Assembly: GCF_000223375.1 (NCBI RefSeq)
Contig: NC_017386.1
Coordinates: 1-64,000, forward strand
Source of the DNA: Ketogulonicigenium vulgare WSH-001
GTDB taxonomy: Bacteria; Pseudomonadota; Alphaproteobacteria; Rhodobacterales; Rhodobacteraceae
Direction of reading: 5' to 3'
DNA: 64,000 bases
Shown here piece after piece: positions 16,452 to 25,800 of the stretch (positions are counted from its first letter, which is position 1; each line of letters opens with the position of its first letter). The notes under the pieces are model-generated. The model did no database searches and was not told the DNA's origin. It was given only the letters and a program-made list of their open reading frames with translations. A program made the position numbers and the translations under genes.

Positions 16452-16868
16452 AGGCCGGATCGCAGGGTGTTGGGCCGTGAGGATGGGAGGCCTGCACCGG
16501 ACGGGTCCAATCCGGCTTCACCATGCAATCCGCCATCCCCACCAGGACAAGCGGCAGCCATCTCTGGCCTGAAGGGAACACGATCCTGGTACCAGCATGG
16601 TGGCAAGGCTGGCGCGGCAGAGCATCTGCGACGGGTATCCGGCATCCTGTCAGATGCGAAAAACCACCCCCGCTTCCATTCGCAAACCTTGGTCCGATCC
16701 GTCTCTTTGACATTCAACCCCAAAGGGGTCGGCTTACGCGCGCGTGCCGCCCTCGGGGATTCGGAAAAAGTCCGAACGCCCTCGGGTGATTGCAGATCCG
16801 GTCAGACACTTCGGGCGCCTGTCGCGCGGGGGATGGTCCCCCGCCTCCCAAGACAGGAGCCGGAACCC
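16452..16868 (+). other. 417-bp structured region with no convincing gene
   Basis: Several hairpins can be drawn: ACCCC-aaa-GGGGT near 16718-16730, TTCGGA-aaaag-TCCGAA near 16758-16774, and a GCGGGGG/CCCCCGC pair near 16837-16857. The open frames crossing it look like noise (Pro/Ser/Arg-rich, no initiation signal). It is probably the long leader of the small gene at 16869, or a site acting at the DNA level. Confidence 0.35.
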
Positions 16869-17033
16869 ATGTCTTATGCAGATGCCACTGCCTTCGCCGC
16901 CAGCCTCGCCACCACGCTGATGGTCTCAATCGTCGTGTTCCAGGCCGGAGACGGCACCCACGCCGCTTGCCCCGCCGCCGAGTTCGACGGCGACGAGGAT
17001 ATGGTGAAGCTGGAGCTGGACCCGTGGGAATAA
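16869..17033 (+). CDS. Very small conserved hypothetical protein
   Basis: 54 residues (MSYADATAFAASLATTLMVS, ending KLELDPWE). It has a hydrophobic N-terminal half that could be a membrane or amphipathic helix, and an acidic tail. The GGAG in the leader about 16 nt upstream is far away, and the frame is also open upstream, so the start is a judgement from composition. It lies between structured leaders in the maintenance block. Confidence 0.5.
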   Translation: MSYADATAFAASLATTLMVSIVVFQAGDGTHAACPAAEFDGDEDMVKLELDPWE

Positions 17034-17175
17034 GGCGCGAAAGCGCCTCATCCCCGACGGCCCGAGGGCGGCAGCCCGTGCTTCGGGCCTTCAGCCTTGC
17101 GATGGTCGCCCATCGCCGGCAGCGGAACCGGGAACAAGCCCGGTCAGAGAGGAAGAGTGCGGGCCGTTCGGCCGT

Positions 17176-17223
17176 GACGGGTTGAGGGCTGGAGAGAGAG
17201 GCTTTCCGGCACCCGTCATGGAG
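17176..17223 (+). ncRNA. Leader hairpin, copy C (upstream of gene 17232)
   Basis: GACGGGT (17176-17182) pairs with ACCCGTC (17211-17217), a full 7-bp stem. GCTGGA (17188-17193) pairs with TCCGGC (17205-17210), and the loop contains GAGAGAGGC. The seventh outer pair is T-A here, T.G in copy A and C-G in copy B. A GGCC-gttc-GGCC-type hairpin precedes it. GGAG (17220-17223) lies 8 nt before the ATG. Confidence 0.6.
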
Positions 17224-17231
17224 TGATCCCG

Positions 17232-17780
17232 ATGACCTTTGCCCGTTCCGAAACCTTCCGTTCCATCGGTCATATTCTGGCTGCCGATGTTCTGCCCGCG
17301 CTTTATCGGTCGCAAAAGCTGCCGCTGCGCATCTCGTGCCTCGGCGTGGCCAGTTACGACGCCGGTGACGATGCAAACAGCTTCGACCGCGTGATCCAGC
17401 TTGGGGAATGCCCGTCACCGGAAGGGGCTATACAAGCCGCAGCCTTGCGCGTGGCGCGCGGTGATATTTGCACGAGGCCGGACAGCTTCCCGTATTTTCA
17501 GCCGCGCATCATGCTCATTCAGGACCGCGATCAGCGCCTGGTCCTCGCCGGCGAAATCCGCGCCGGTATCATCCTTTGGCAACAGCCGGTGGCTACGGAT
17601 GCCGAAGCCCGTCGGATCGTGACCGAAGCCAGCCGTCTGCGCGGCATGGCCTTCAGGACGCTGGCCCATGCAGATGCACGCGCGCTGCGCTACCGAGCCG
17701 CTGTGCTGGAGGCTCGGCTGGTCGATCCCTTCTGGCGCGAAACCTCCGCCGATCTGCTCCGTCTGCCGCAAGCGGCTTGA
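17232..17780 (+). CDS. Conserved ICE hypothetical protein
   Basis: 182 residues (MTFARSETFRSIGHILAADVLPALYR), no recognised domain and no membrane segment. The ATG at 17232 is chosen because GGAG lies 8 nt upstream, exactly as for the other genes with this leader; the GTG at 17223 would include the ribosome-binding site. It is followed by two further backbone genes of unknown role, probably on one transcript. Confidence 0.7.
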   Translation: MTFARSETFRSIGHILAADVLPALYRSQKLPLRISCLGVASYDAGDDANSFDRVIQLGECPSPEGAIQAAALRVARGDICTRPDSFPYFQPRIMLIQDRDQRLVLAGEIRAGIILWQQPVATDAEARRIVTEASRLRGMAFRTLAHADARALRYRAAVLEARLVDPFWRETSADLLRLPQAA

Positions 17781-17845
17781 GCCTCACCCATTCTCCATCA
17801 TCTCGCCCGGTCCTGCGCCGGGGGTTCTTATCTCAGGAGGCTGAC

Positions 17846-18262
17846 ATGGCCGACTATTTCACCCATTTCTCCTGCATTCTCGATGTTGGAACGCATGAGA
17901 ATGCAGTTCGCGCACTTCATCTCTACACCGCACTGTCGGATCACAATGCCGGTGAAGACCCGCCCGAGAATGGCTTCCAGCTTTCCATCCAGCCGGAGCA
18001 TCGCGGTTCTGAACTCTGGATGCACGATGATGGCAACGGCGATCCCGCGCATGTCATCAAATTCGTGCTTCGTTGTGCCAAACAGTTCAGCCTGACCGGC
18101 CTATCGGGGATGCAGTGGGCAAATAGCTGCTCACGCCCGAGGATCGACGGCTTTGCTGGCGGGGCGCATGTCCTCGATCTCGCTACCGGAGAGACGGTGG
18201 ACTGGATCAATACCGGTGGCTGGCTTTCCACCGTGCTGGAGGGAGGCGATCCCTATGCCTGA
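17846..18262 (+). CDS. Conserved ICE hypothetical protein
   Basis: 138 residues (MADYFTHFSCILDVGTHENAVRAL, then SELWMHDDGNGDPAHVIKFVLRCA). No assigned domain. A strong AGGAGG lies 5 nt before the ATG at 17846. A GCCCGG...CCGGG hairpin (about 17805-17822) sits just ahead of the ribosome-binding site, similar to the one before 16146. It overlaps the next gene by 8 bp. Confidence 0.7.
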   Translation: MADYFTHFSCILDVGTHENAVRALHLYTALSDHNAGEDPPENGFQLSIQPEHRGSELWMHDDGNGDPAHVIKFVLRCAKQFSLTGLSGMQWANSCSRPRIDGFAGGAHVLDLATGETVDWINTGGWLSTVLEGGDPYA

Positions 18263-18899
18263 GATCATTGAAACCACCGTCTATCGCCTCGACGAGCTTT
18301 CCGATGGGGCAAAGGACAAGGCCCGGGCGTGGTATCGCGAAGGCGGCTTCGACTATGGCTGGTACGATGCCGTCTATGAGGATTTCCAGCGCATCGCGGA
18401 AATCCTCGGGCTGAACCTCAAGACTCGCACCGTCCGGCTTATGGGCGGTGGCACACGGCAGGAACCCTGCATCTGGTTCCGGGGCTTTTCTTCGCAGGGG
18501 GACGGTGCCTGCTTTGAATCCTGGTATTCCTACCGCAAACATGCACCGCGCCTGATCCGGGAATACGCCCCACAGAACACCGAACTGCACCGCATCGCCG
18601 ACGCCCTTCAAGCGATCCAGCGCCGCAACTTCTATCAGCTTCGCGCCGATGCAAGCCATCGCGGCCATTATTATCACGAATACTGCATGTCGATCTCGGT
18701 CGAGCGCGACAGCCCGACCTGGCAGGACATGACTGAGGATGCCGAGGAGACGATCGTCGAGGCGCTGCGCGATCTGGCCCGCTGGCTCTACCGCCAACTT
18801 TACCGCGAATATGATTATCTGTCCTCGGACGAAGTGGTCGATGAAACCATCGCCGCCAATGAATACACCTTCACCGAAGCCGGTCGTCGCTTCGGATGA
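18255..18899 (+). CDS. Conserved ICE hypothetical protein (often labelled antitoxin-like without proof)
   Basis: 214 residues (MPEIIETTVYRLDELSDGAKDKARAWYREGG, then YYHEYCMSISVERDS). Relatives on other mobile elements are sometimes labelled as belonging to toxin-antitoxin stability systems, but I see no motif that supports this. It is translationally coupled to the preceding gene (8-bp overlap) and ends just before a strong terminator, so 17232-18899 is one operon. Confidence 0.7.
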   Translation: MPEIIETTVYRLDELSDGAKDKARAWYREGGFDYGWYDAVYEDFQRIAEILGLNLKTRTVRLMGGGTRQEPCIWFRGFSSQGDGACFESWYSYRKHAPRLIREYAPQNTELHRIADALQAIQRRNFYQLRADASHRGHYYHEYCMSISVERDSPTWQDMTEDAEETIVEALRDLARWLYRQLYREYDYLSSDEVVDETIAANEYTFTEAGRRFG

Positions 18900-18919
18900 A
18901 CCCGGGAAGACACTGCCAA

Positions 18920-18951
18920 GCGCCCCGCCGTCCGGTCGGGGCGCTTTTTTT
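18920..18951 (+). terminator. Rho-independent terminator
   Basis: GCGCCCCG (18920-18927) pairs with CGGGGCGC (18937-18944) around a 9-nt loop and is followed by seven T. It closes the small-gene operon and isolates the methylase-helicase gene downstream. Confidence 0.85.
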
Positions 18952-19055
18952 ATGCTGCGCTCTGAGAGTGAGAGGTGGGCCGAAAAGGGTCAGGTCCGGG
19001 TGGTCGAGAGAGCGCTGTCCGGGCTTGTCCTTCCCGCTCTCCTGAGGTTCCCGAC

Positions 19056-22000
19056 ATGAACATGGTTTTCCCTGTGGCCAATCCGGTCACGCCGCTGGCG
19101 GCTGCGCCCGCGATCCTGGCTGCGGCCAATCTTCTGCTCCCCCATCTCGAACGCGGCCAGCGCGTCGATGCCGTGACCTTGCGCGGTGCTATGGAAACGG
19201 CCTTCGGCGCGTCCGATGCCACAGGCGCCTGGGACTGGAAGCTGGCCTATGAGGCCTGCGAAGTCGCTACCGTTCTCTTCCTGCGCAAATACGGAAAGGC
19301 GCTTTTCCGTAAAGCCGCGTCTCCGGCTGCACGGATTTCCGTGCTGGCAAAGATCGCCGGACTATTGCCCACGCAAACCCGGCGTTCCGAGGAAAGCCAG
19401 AATTTCCAGCAGTTTTCGACGCCGGTTCCGCTCGGCCTTGCCGCTCTGACGGCTGCCGCGATCACGCCTGATGACAGGGTTCTGGAACCATCGGCTGGCA
19501 CCGGCCTTCTCGCGATTCTGGCGCAAACCATCGGCGGCTCGCTGATCCTCAACGAACTGGCCGATACCCGCGCCGATCTGCTGGCCCAGCTCTTTCCGGC
19601 CTTTGCCGTCACCCGGTTCGACGCCGCCCAGATCAACGATCATCTGGCCGCAGATGCCGTCCCGTCCGTGGTACTGATGAACCCGCCATTCTCGGTCATG
19701 GCAAATGTCAGCGGGCGTGTCGCTGATGCGGCCTACCGCCATGTTGCCTCGGCGCTGGCCCGTCTTGCCCCCGGTGGCCGCCTTGTGACGATCACCGGCG
19801 CAGGCTTTGGCCCCGAGGCTCCGGCCTGGCGGGACGCGTTCATCCGCTTGCAGGCGCGTGGCCGTGTGGTGTTCACCGCCGCCGTTGATGGCGCGGTCTA
19901 TGCAACGCACGGCACCACAATCGACACGCGGCTGACAGTGATCGACAAGCTGCCCGCCGACGATCCGGCGAGTTTTCCGACCTCACCGGGAATTGCACCC
20001 GATATTGCCAAGCTGATCGGATGGATCGAGGCGCATGTCCCGCAGCGTTCGCCTGTCTCCTTGCCGAAGATCGTGGCGTCCGCTCCGACCGCCGCGCCGA
20101 AAACCGTGCGGGGCTATCTGGCCCGCGCGATAGCGGCGCGACCTGCCGCGGCTCCCGCCAATGATCCCGAGGGCGTCGAACTTGCCTATGAGACCGTGGA
20201 CTGGACCCCACCGGAAGGCGCTCGCCTGTCCGATGCCATCTATGAGGAATATGCGCTGCAATCGCTGCGCATTGCTGGCGCGCAGCCGCATCCGACCAAG
20301 CTGGTGCAATCCGCCGCCATGGCTTCGGTCGCACCGCCCAAACCGTCCTACCGGCCCATCCTGCCCGCCGACATCTGCGCGCGTCTGTCGGACGCCCAGC
20401 TCGAAACGGTGATCTACGCCGGTGAAGCCCATGCCGATCATCTCGCGGGTGCCTGGACCGTGGACGAGCATTTCGACAATGTGAGCGCCGCGCCGGAGGA
20501 TGCTGAAGGATCGATCCGCTTCCGCCGGGGCTTCATGCTCGGTGACGGAACCGGCGCTGGCAAGGGTCGCCAGTCTGCCGCCATTATTCTCGACAACTGG
20601 CTGCGCGGTCGGCGCAAGGCGATCTGGATCTCCAAATCCGACAAGCTGATCGAGGATGCGCAGCGCGACTGGTCGGCGCTCGGCATGGAACGGCTGCTGG
20701 TCACGCCGCTGTCACGCTTCCCTCAAGGCGCAAAGATCACGCTGTCGGAAGGCATCCTTTTTACCACCTATGCCACGCTTCGCTCCGACGACCGGGGCGA
20801 GAAGGTTTCGCGCGTCAAGCAGATCGTCGAATGGTTGGGGGCCGATTTCGATGGAGTCATTGTATTCGACGAGAGCCATTCCATGCAGAATGCCGGTGGC
20901 GGAAAAGGCGAACGCGGTGATGTTGCCGCCTCGCAGCAGGGACGTGCCGGCTTGCGGCTGCAGCACGCGCTGCCCGACGCCCGCGTGGTCTATGTCTCGG
21001 CGACCGGTGCCACCACCGTCCACAATCTCGCCTATGCGCAGCGCCTCGGCCTCTGGGGCAGCGATGATTTTCCGTTCCAGACCCGCGCCGAGTTCGTCGA
21101 GGCGATCGAAGCCGGCGGCGTTGCGGCGATGGAGGTGCTGGCGCGCGATCTGCGGTCCCTCGGCCTCTATACCGCCCGCTCACTCTCCTACGATGGCGTC
21201 GGATATGAACTGATCGAGCATCAGCTCACGGAGGAACAGCGGCACATCTACGACTCATATGCTGCCGCCTTCGCCGTGATTCATGGGAATCTGGACGCGG
21301 CCATGGAAGCCGCCAACATCACCGGCAGCGAGGGCACGCTGAACCGGCAGGCCAAGTCTGCGGCGCGTTCGGCCTTTGAAAGCACCAAGCAGCGCTTCTT
21401 CGGCCATCTGCTGACCTCCATGAAAACCCCGACCTTGATCCGGTCCATCGAGGCCGATCTGGAAGCGGGCCTTGCCGCCGTCATCCAGATCGTCTCGACC
21501 GGCGAAGCCCTGATGGAACGGCGGCTTTCCGAGATCCCGACCGAGGAATGGAACGATATTTCCGTCGATGTCACGCCGAGGGAGTATGTCGGCTCGTATT
21601 TGCAACATTCCTTCCCGGTGCAGCTTTATGAGCCGTTCAGCGATGGCGAGGGGAACCTGTCGTCACGCCCCGTCTTCCGCGATGGTCAGCCGGTGGAATG
21701 CCGCGAAGCCGTGGCCCGGCGCGACGAGATGCTGGAGCAACTCGGTTCGCTTCCGCCTGTCCCCGGTGCGCTCGACCAGATCGTGCAGCGCTTCGGCACG
21801 GATATTGTGGCAGAGGTCACGGGCCGCTCACGCCGGATCGTGCGCAAGGGCGATGGGGCATCGGCACGTCTTGCGGTCGAGAACCGTGCGCCTTCCGCCA
21901 ACCTTGCCGAGACGTCGGCCTTCATGGATGACCAGAAGCGCGTTCTGGTCTTCTCTGATGCCGGTGGCACGGGTCGCAGCTATCACGCCGAACTCTCGGC

Positions 22001-23378
22001 GAAAAACCAGCGGTTGCGTGTGCATTACCTGCTGGAACCGGGCTGGAAGGCCGATGCCGCCATCCAGGGGCTGGGCCGCACCAACCGGACCAATCAGGCG
22101 CAGCCGCCGCTGTTCCGGCCCATCGCCACGGATGTCAAAGCCGAGAAGCGCTTCCTTTCAACTATCGCCCGCCGCTTAGACACGCTGGGCGCGATCACCC
22201 GCGGCCAGCGCCAGACCGGCGGCCAAGGGCTGTTCTGTCCCGAGGACAATCTGGAATCCGCCTATGCCCGCGATGCGTTGCGCCAGCTCTATCTGCTGAT
22301 CGTGCGCGGCAAGGTCGAGGGTTGCTCGCTCGAACGGTTTGAATCCGCTACCGGCCTGAAGCTGATGGACTCGACCGGCATCAAGGACGAACTGCCGCCG
22401 ATCACCACCTTTCTCAACCGCCTGCTGGCGCTGACCATCGAGTTGCAGGGCATCCTGTTCTCGGCCTTCGAGCAGCTTCTGCAGGCGCGGATCGACGGGG
22501 CGATTGCATCCGGCACCTATGACATGGGGCTGGAAACGCTGAAGGCCGAAAGCTTCATCGTCACGGACCGGCAGGTGATCCACACCCATCCGGGCACCGG
22601 CGCGGAAACTCGGCTCCTGACCCTCACCGAGCGCAAGCGCAATCAGCCGGTCACGCTCGATGCAGTCTTGGCTGAACTGGATGATCCCCGCGCAAGATTG
22701 CTCATCAACGAGCGATCCGGTCGCGCCGCCGTGCAGATCACGACCACCAGCGTCATGCTGGATGATGGCGAGATCGAACGGCGTGTGCGGCTGATCCGGC
22801 CCATGGAGGCGATGAACATTCCGGTGCGGGCGATGGGCGAGACCCATTGGATCGAGGCCGGCCGTGCCGCCTTCACCGCGGCCTGGAAGGCGGAACTGGC
22901 CGAGGTGCCCGAGTTCACCGACAGCATCCTGCATATGGTGACAGGTTTGCTTCTGCCAATCTGGAAACGCCTGCCGCAGGACTCCTCCCGCGTCTATCGG
23001 CTCCAGACCGACGAGGGCGAGCGCATCATCGGTCGCCGGGTATCGCCGGCTTGGGCTGCCAATGCTTCGGCCAGTGGCGTCACCCGCAGCCTGACACCGG
23101 ATGCCGCCTATGCCGCGCTGATCGAAGGTCGCACGATCCTTGATCTCGCCGAAGGGCTGCAACTGCGCCGCGTCCGGGTCATGGGCGCTAACCGCATCGA
23201 ACTGACCGGCTTTACTGACGCAATGCGCGACCGGCTGCGGGCCTATGGCCTCTTCAGCGAGATAATCTCCTGGAAACTGCGCTTCTTCGTGCCGGTCGAT
23301 GCGACGGGACCGGAGATCACCGGCAAACTGCTTGACCGCTTCCCGGTTGAACGCATCGGTGAGCGGGAGGCCGCATAA
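19056..23378 (+). CDS. DNA methylase-strawberry-notch helicase fusion (DarB-like polyvalent protein)
   Basis: 1440 residues. The N-terminal N6-adenine methyltransferase domain has motif I EPSAGTG (144-150) and the catalytic NPPF (209-212). A strawberry-notch/SNF2-type helicase follows, with Walker A-like GDGTGAGKG (496-504), DESH box (605-608), VYVSATGATT and a late GLGRTNRTNQ motif VI. Similar methylase-helicase fusions occur in phages and conjugative elements; phage P1 DarB is the best known and counters type I restriction. An anti-restriction role fits its company with ArdC, but a role in element DNA processing is also possible. The ATG at 19056 (GAGG 9 nt before) is preferred to an upstream one at 18975. 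A structured leader with GAGAGTGAGAG precedes it. Coupled to the next gene (TAATG). Confidence 0.85.
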   Translation: MNMVFPVANPVTPLAAAPAILAAANLLLPHLERGQRVDAVTLRGAMETAFGASDATGAWDWKLAYEACEVATVLFLRKYGKALFRKAASPAARISVLAKIAGLLPTQTRRSEESQNFQQFSTPVPLGLAALTAAAITPDDRVLEPSAGTGLLAILAQTIGGSLILNELADTRADLLAQLFPAFAVTRFDAAQINDHLAADAVPSVVLMNPPFSVMANVSGRVADAAYRHVASALARLAPGGRLVTITGAGFGPEAPAWRDAFIRLQARGRVVFTAAVDGAVYATHGTTIDTRLTVIDKLPADDPASFPTSPGIAPDIAKLIGWIEAHVPQRSPVSLPKIVASAPTAAPKTVRGYLARAIAARPAAAPANDPEGVELAYETVDWTPPEGARLSDAIYEEYALQSLRIAGAQPHPTKLVQSAAMASVAPPKPSYRPILPADICARLSDAQLETVIYAGEAHADHLAGAWTVDEHFDNVSAAPEDAEGSIRFRRGFMLGDGTGAGKGRQSAAIILDNWLRGRRKAIWISKSDKLIEDAQRDWSALGMERLLVTPLSRFPQGAKITLSEGILFTTYATLRSDDRGEKVSRVKQIVEWLGADFDGVIVFDESHSMQNAGGGKGERGDVAASQQGRAGLRLQHALPDARVVYVSATGATTVHNLAYAQRLGLWGSDDFPFQTRAEFVEAIEAGGVAAMEVLARDLRSLGLYTARSLSYDGVGYELIEHQLTEEQRHIYDSYAAAFAVIHGNLDAAMEAANITGSEGTLNRQAKSAARSAFESTKQRFFGHLLTSMKTPTLIRSIEADLEAGLAAVIQIVSTGEALMERRLSEIPTEEWNDISVDVTPREYVGSYLQHSFPVQLYEPFSDGEGNLSSRPVFRDGQPVECREAVARRDEMLEQLGSLPPVPGALDQIVQRFGTDIVAEVTGRSRRIVRKGDGASARLAVENRAPSANLAETSAFMDDQKRVLVFSDAGGTGRSYHAELSAKNQRLRVHYLLEPGWKADAAIQGLGRTNRTNQAQPPLFRPIATDVKAEKRFLSTIARRLDTLGAITRGQRQTGGQGLFCPEDNLESAYARDALRQLYLLIVRGKVEGCSLERFESATGLKLMDSTGIKDELPPITTFLNRLLALTIELQGILFSAFEQLLQARIDGAIASGTYDMGLETLKAESFIVTDRQVIHTHPGTGAETRLLTLTERKRNQPVTLDAVLAELDDPRARLLINERSGRAAVQITTTSVMLDDGEIERRVRLIRPMEAMNIPVRAMGETHWIEAGRAAFTAAWKAELAEVPEFTDSILHMVTGLLLPIWKRLPQDSSRVYRLQTDEGERIIGRRVSPAWAANASASGVTRSLTPDAAYAALIEGRTILDLAEGLQLRRVRVMGANRIELTGFTDAMRDRLRAYGLFSEIISWKLRFFVPVDATGPEITGKLLDRFPVERIGEREAA

Positions 23379-24415
23379 TGGCGCATCTCAACGCTTCCGA
23401 ACTGGCGCAGCGTCTCGGCCGGCAGGCCGAGGCAGTGTGCCGGCACTATCTTTCGAATGGTCGCAAACAGGGCAACTACTGGCAGGTTGGAGATGTCCGA
23501 AACACGGCTGGCCGATCCATGTTCGTCCGGCTGCACGACAGCGTGAAAGGCATTGCCGGTAAATGGCAGGACTCGGCCACGGGTGAATATGGCGATCTGC
23601 TGGACGTGATCCGGGACTCGCTCGGTCTGATCGACTTCGCAGACGTTGCCGAAGAAGCCCGGCGCTTCCTCAGCCTGCCGCATCCTGAACCGCAGCCGCC
23701 ATCCCGTCCGTCCCGAACGCCGGCACCATCGGGATCATCCGAGGCCGCACGACGCCTCTGGCGCATGACGCAGCCGCTGATCGGCAGTATCGCAGAAGCG
23801 TATTTACGCGGACGCGGCATTACGGATTTACGCCAGACCGCAAATCTGCGCTTCCATCCCAATTGCTACTGGCGGCCTGAGGGCGATGGCCCGACCGAAA
23901 CATGGCCCGCCATGATCGCCGCCGTCACTGACCTCGATGGCAGGATCACCGGCGCACACCGCACATGGCTGGCCCCGGACGGTTCCGGCAAGGCGCCTGT
24001 CGATCCGCCGAGGAAGGCAATGGGCGACCTGCTCGGACATGCAGTGCGTTTCGGTGATACGCGGGACGTCATGGCAGCAGGGGAAGGTATCGAAACCATC
24101 CTGTCGCTGCGTCAGGCTCTGCCCACCATGCCGATGGTTTCCGCACTCTCGGCCGGACACCTCGCGGCCATCCTGTTCCCGCCGCACCTGCGCAGGCTCT
24201 ATATCGTCCGCGACAACGATCCGGCAGGTGACAGCGCCCGTGATAGCCTGGTGGACCGGGCGCACGAGGTCGGGATCGAGACCATCACGCTCTCGCCCAT
24301 GATGGGGGACTTCAACGAAGACCTCACAACTCACGGGCTGGAAGCTGTTCGGGCAGAGATCCGGGTGAAAATCGCTCCCGAGGACGTCAGCCGCTTCATG
24401 GCTTCAAGTGCATAG
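23378..24415 (+). CDS. TOPRIM primase-like protein (DUF7146 plus Toprim)
   Basis: 345 residues. The N-terminal part recalls the DUF7146/zinc-finger-less primase front (NGRKQGNYWQVGDVRNTAGRSM, VKGIAGKWQDSATGEYGDLLDVI). The C-terminal TOPRIM fold shows the glutamate in MAAGEGIETILSL and the D-x-D in LYIVRDNDPAGD. Such proteins are thought to prime or process the transferred strand after entry. Its first base is the last base of the methylase-helicase stop codon, so the pair is coupled and probably acts together on incoming DNA. Confidence 0.8.
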   Translation: MAHLNASELAQRLGRQAEAVCRHYLSNGRKQGNYWQVGDVRNTAGRSMFVRLHDSVKGIAGKWQDSATGEYGDLLDVIRDSLGLIDFADVAEEARRFLSLPHPEPQPPSRPSRTPAPSGSSEAARRLWRMTQPLIGSIAEAYLRGRGITDLRQTANLRFHPNCYWRPEGDGPTETWPAMIAAVTDLDGRITGAHRTWLAPDGSGKAPVDPPRKAMGDLLGHAVRFGDTRDVMAAGEGIETILSLRQALPTMPMVSALSAGHLAAILFPPHLRRLYIVRDNDPAGDSARDSLVDRAHEVGIETITLSPMMGDFNEDLTTHGLEAVRAEIRVKIAPEDVSRFMASSA

Positions 24416-24722
24416 CCGGTACGGGGCCGTGATCGGGGCGTTCCGATCCTGTCATGCGCATAGGCTGCATCCTGTCATCAGTAGAGGACCGCGCCTTGGC
24501 CTTCTGAGAGGGCGATCGGCCCACAAACGCTCCGGTCAGGCAATGGCGGCGCCCGACTGATTTCCGTCGGCGGGCAAGCCCGCCTTTACAGCGCGAGACA
24601 AATCAGCCGGGCTTTGCCATCAAGGCCCTCGCCAGAGGCTCGCGCTGCCAGACCAGAGCGCCCGTGAGCTTTCGTCGCCATGAAGGCCGCGACGGTCGCG
24701 GTCCAACTGACGGAAGCATCCC
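24416..24722 (+). other. Intergenic leader region with inverted repeats
   Basis: No gene is seen. It contains a GGCGGGC-aa-GCCCGCC palindrome (24569-24584) followed by TTT, a CCGAC/GTCGG arm pair just upstream, and a CCGCGAC-g-GTCGCGG palindrome (24687-24701) 22 bp before the next ATG. The near-zero loop of the latter suits a protein-binding DNA operator better than an RNA hairpin. The first may terminate the 19056-24415 transcript. Confidence 0.4.
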
Positions 24723-25649
24723 ATGTACGCGCACGACGATTTCGAACCCGATCACCGCACGTCCCCGACCGGCCACGCCATCGAAGAACTCGAACTCTAC
24801 GGCTACCGCCCCTCGGAAGACGAGGCCGATCCCCGGATCACACCCGAAGATCACGTCATCCAGGGCGCAGTCTCCGACATCTTCGACGCTCTGATTTCCA
24901 CCATGGCCGACACCAGCCTCGATTTCGACCTCGACGAAATCCTCTGGTCCACCGTCAACACCTTCCACCGCGCTGTCGAGCGGATCGAGACCAAACTCGA
25001 CGATAACGAGCAGGCACAGAAGCGCCTTCAGCGCGAACAGGATGGCAGCGAGGTCAAATCCGTCCAGCTCGAAACCCTGATCGGCGCGGGCCAAAGCCTG
25101 ATCGAGCGCCGCGACAGCATGGAAACCTTCCGCGATACCGCCGCCGACATCTATCTGCGCACCATCGGAACGCCCTGGTCACAACGCTCCGGGTCACGGG
25201 TCAACCATCGCCAGATGACTTCGGCCATGATCGACAGCCGCGACTTCATCGCCGCAAAACGCCGGGCTGACAACGAGGTGCTGCTGCCCGCCGGACCAAA
25301 GATCGCCTTCTCGGGTGGAGACACCACCGATCATCGGACGATCTGGGCCAAGCTCGATCAAGTCCACGCCAAGCACCCGGACATGGTGCTGATGCACGGC
25401 GGATCGCCCAAGGGTGCGGAACGCATCGCGGCCACCTGGGCCAATAACCGCAAGGTCGCACAGGTCGCTTTCAAACCCGACTGGGCGAAACATGCCAAGG
25501 CAGCACCCTTCAAGCGCAACGACCAGATGCTCGCCACGATGCCGATCGGAGTCATCATCTTCCCCGGCACGGGCATTCAGGACAACCTGGCCGATAAGGC
25601 CCGCAAGATGGGCATCCCGGTCTATCGCTTCGGGACCGGCAGCGCGTGA
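24723..25649 (+). CDS. DUF2493 (SLOG-fold, YspA-like) protein
   Basis: 308 residues. The N-terminal half is acidic and helical. The C-terminal half is the DUF2493 domain (KIAFSGGDTTDHRTIWAKLDQV, DMVLMHGGSPKGAERIAATWAN, VIIFPGTGIQDNLADKARKMGI), a Rossmann-like SLOG nucleotide-binding fold. SLOG domains bind nucleotide-derived ligands and often serve in conflict systems. This version is a common backbone gene of alphaproteobacterial ICEs with unknown ligand. Confidence 0.85.
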   Translation: MYAHDDFEPDHRTSPTGHAIEELELYGYRPSEDEADPRITPEDHVIQGAVSDIFDALISTMADTSLDFDLDEILWSTVNTFHRAVERIETKLDDNEQAQKRLQREQDGSEVKSVQLETLIGAGQSLIERRDSMETFRDTAADIYLRTIGTPWSQRSGSRVNHRQMTSAMIDSRDFIAAKRRADNEVLLPAGPKIAFSGGDTTDHRTIWAKLDQVHAKHPDMVLMHGGSPKGAERIAATWANNRKVAQVAFKPDWAKHAKAAPFKRNDQMLATMPIGVIIFPGTGIQDNLADKARKMGIPVYRFGTGSA

Positions 25650-25800
25650 ACGCTGCCTTCCCACCTCATCATGAGCATGACGATAGCGCTCGCCGACCAT
25701 TCCATGTCGCACAGACAGGCATATTCATGCTATATGTCGCAGTGCGCCGTGGTGGTGGTGGAAGGCGCAACCGTCCAACCTTTTGCACGGAGACACCACC

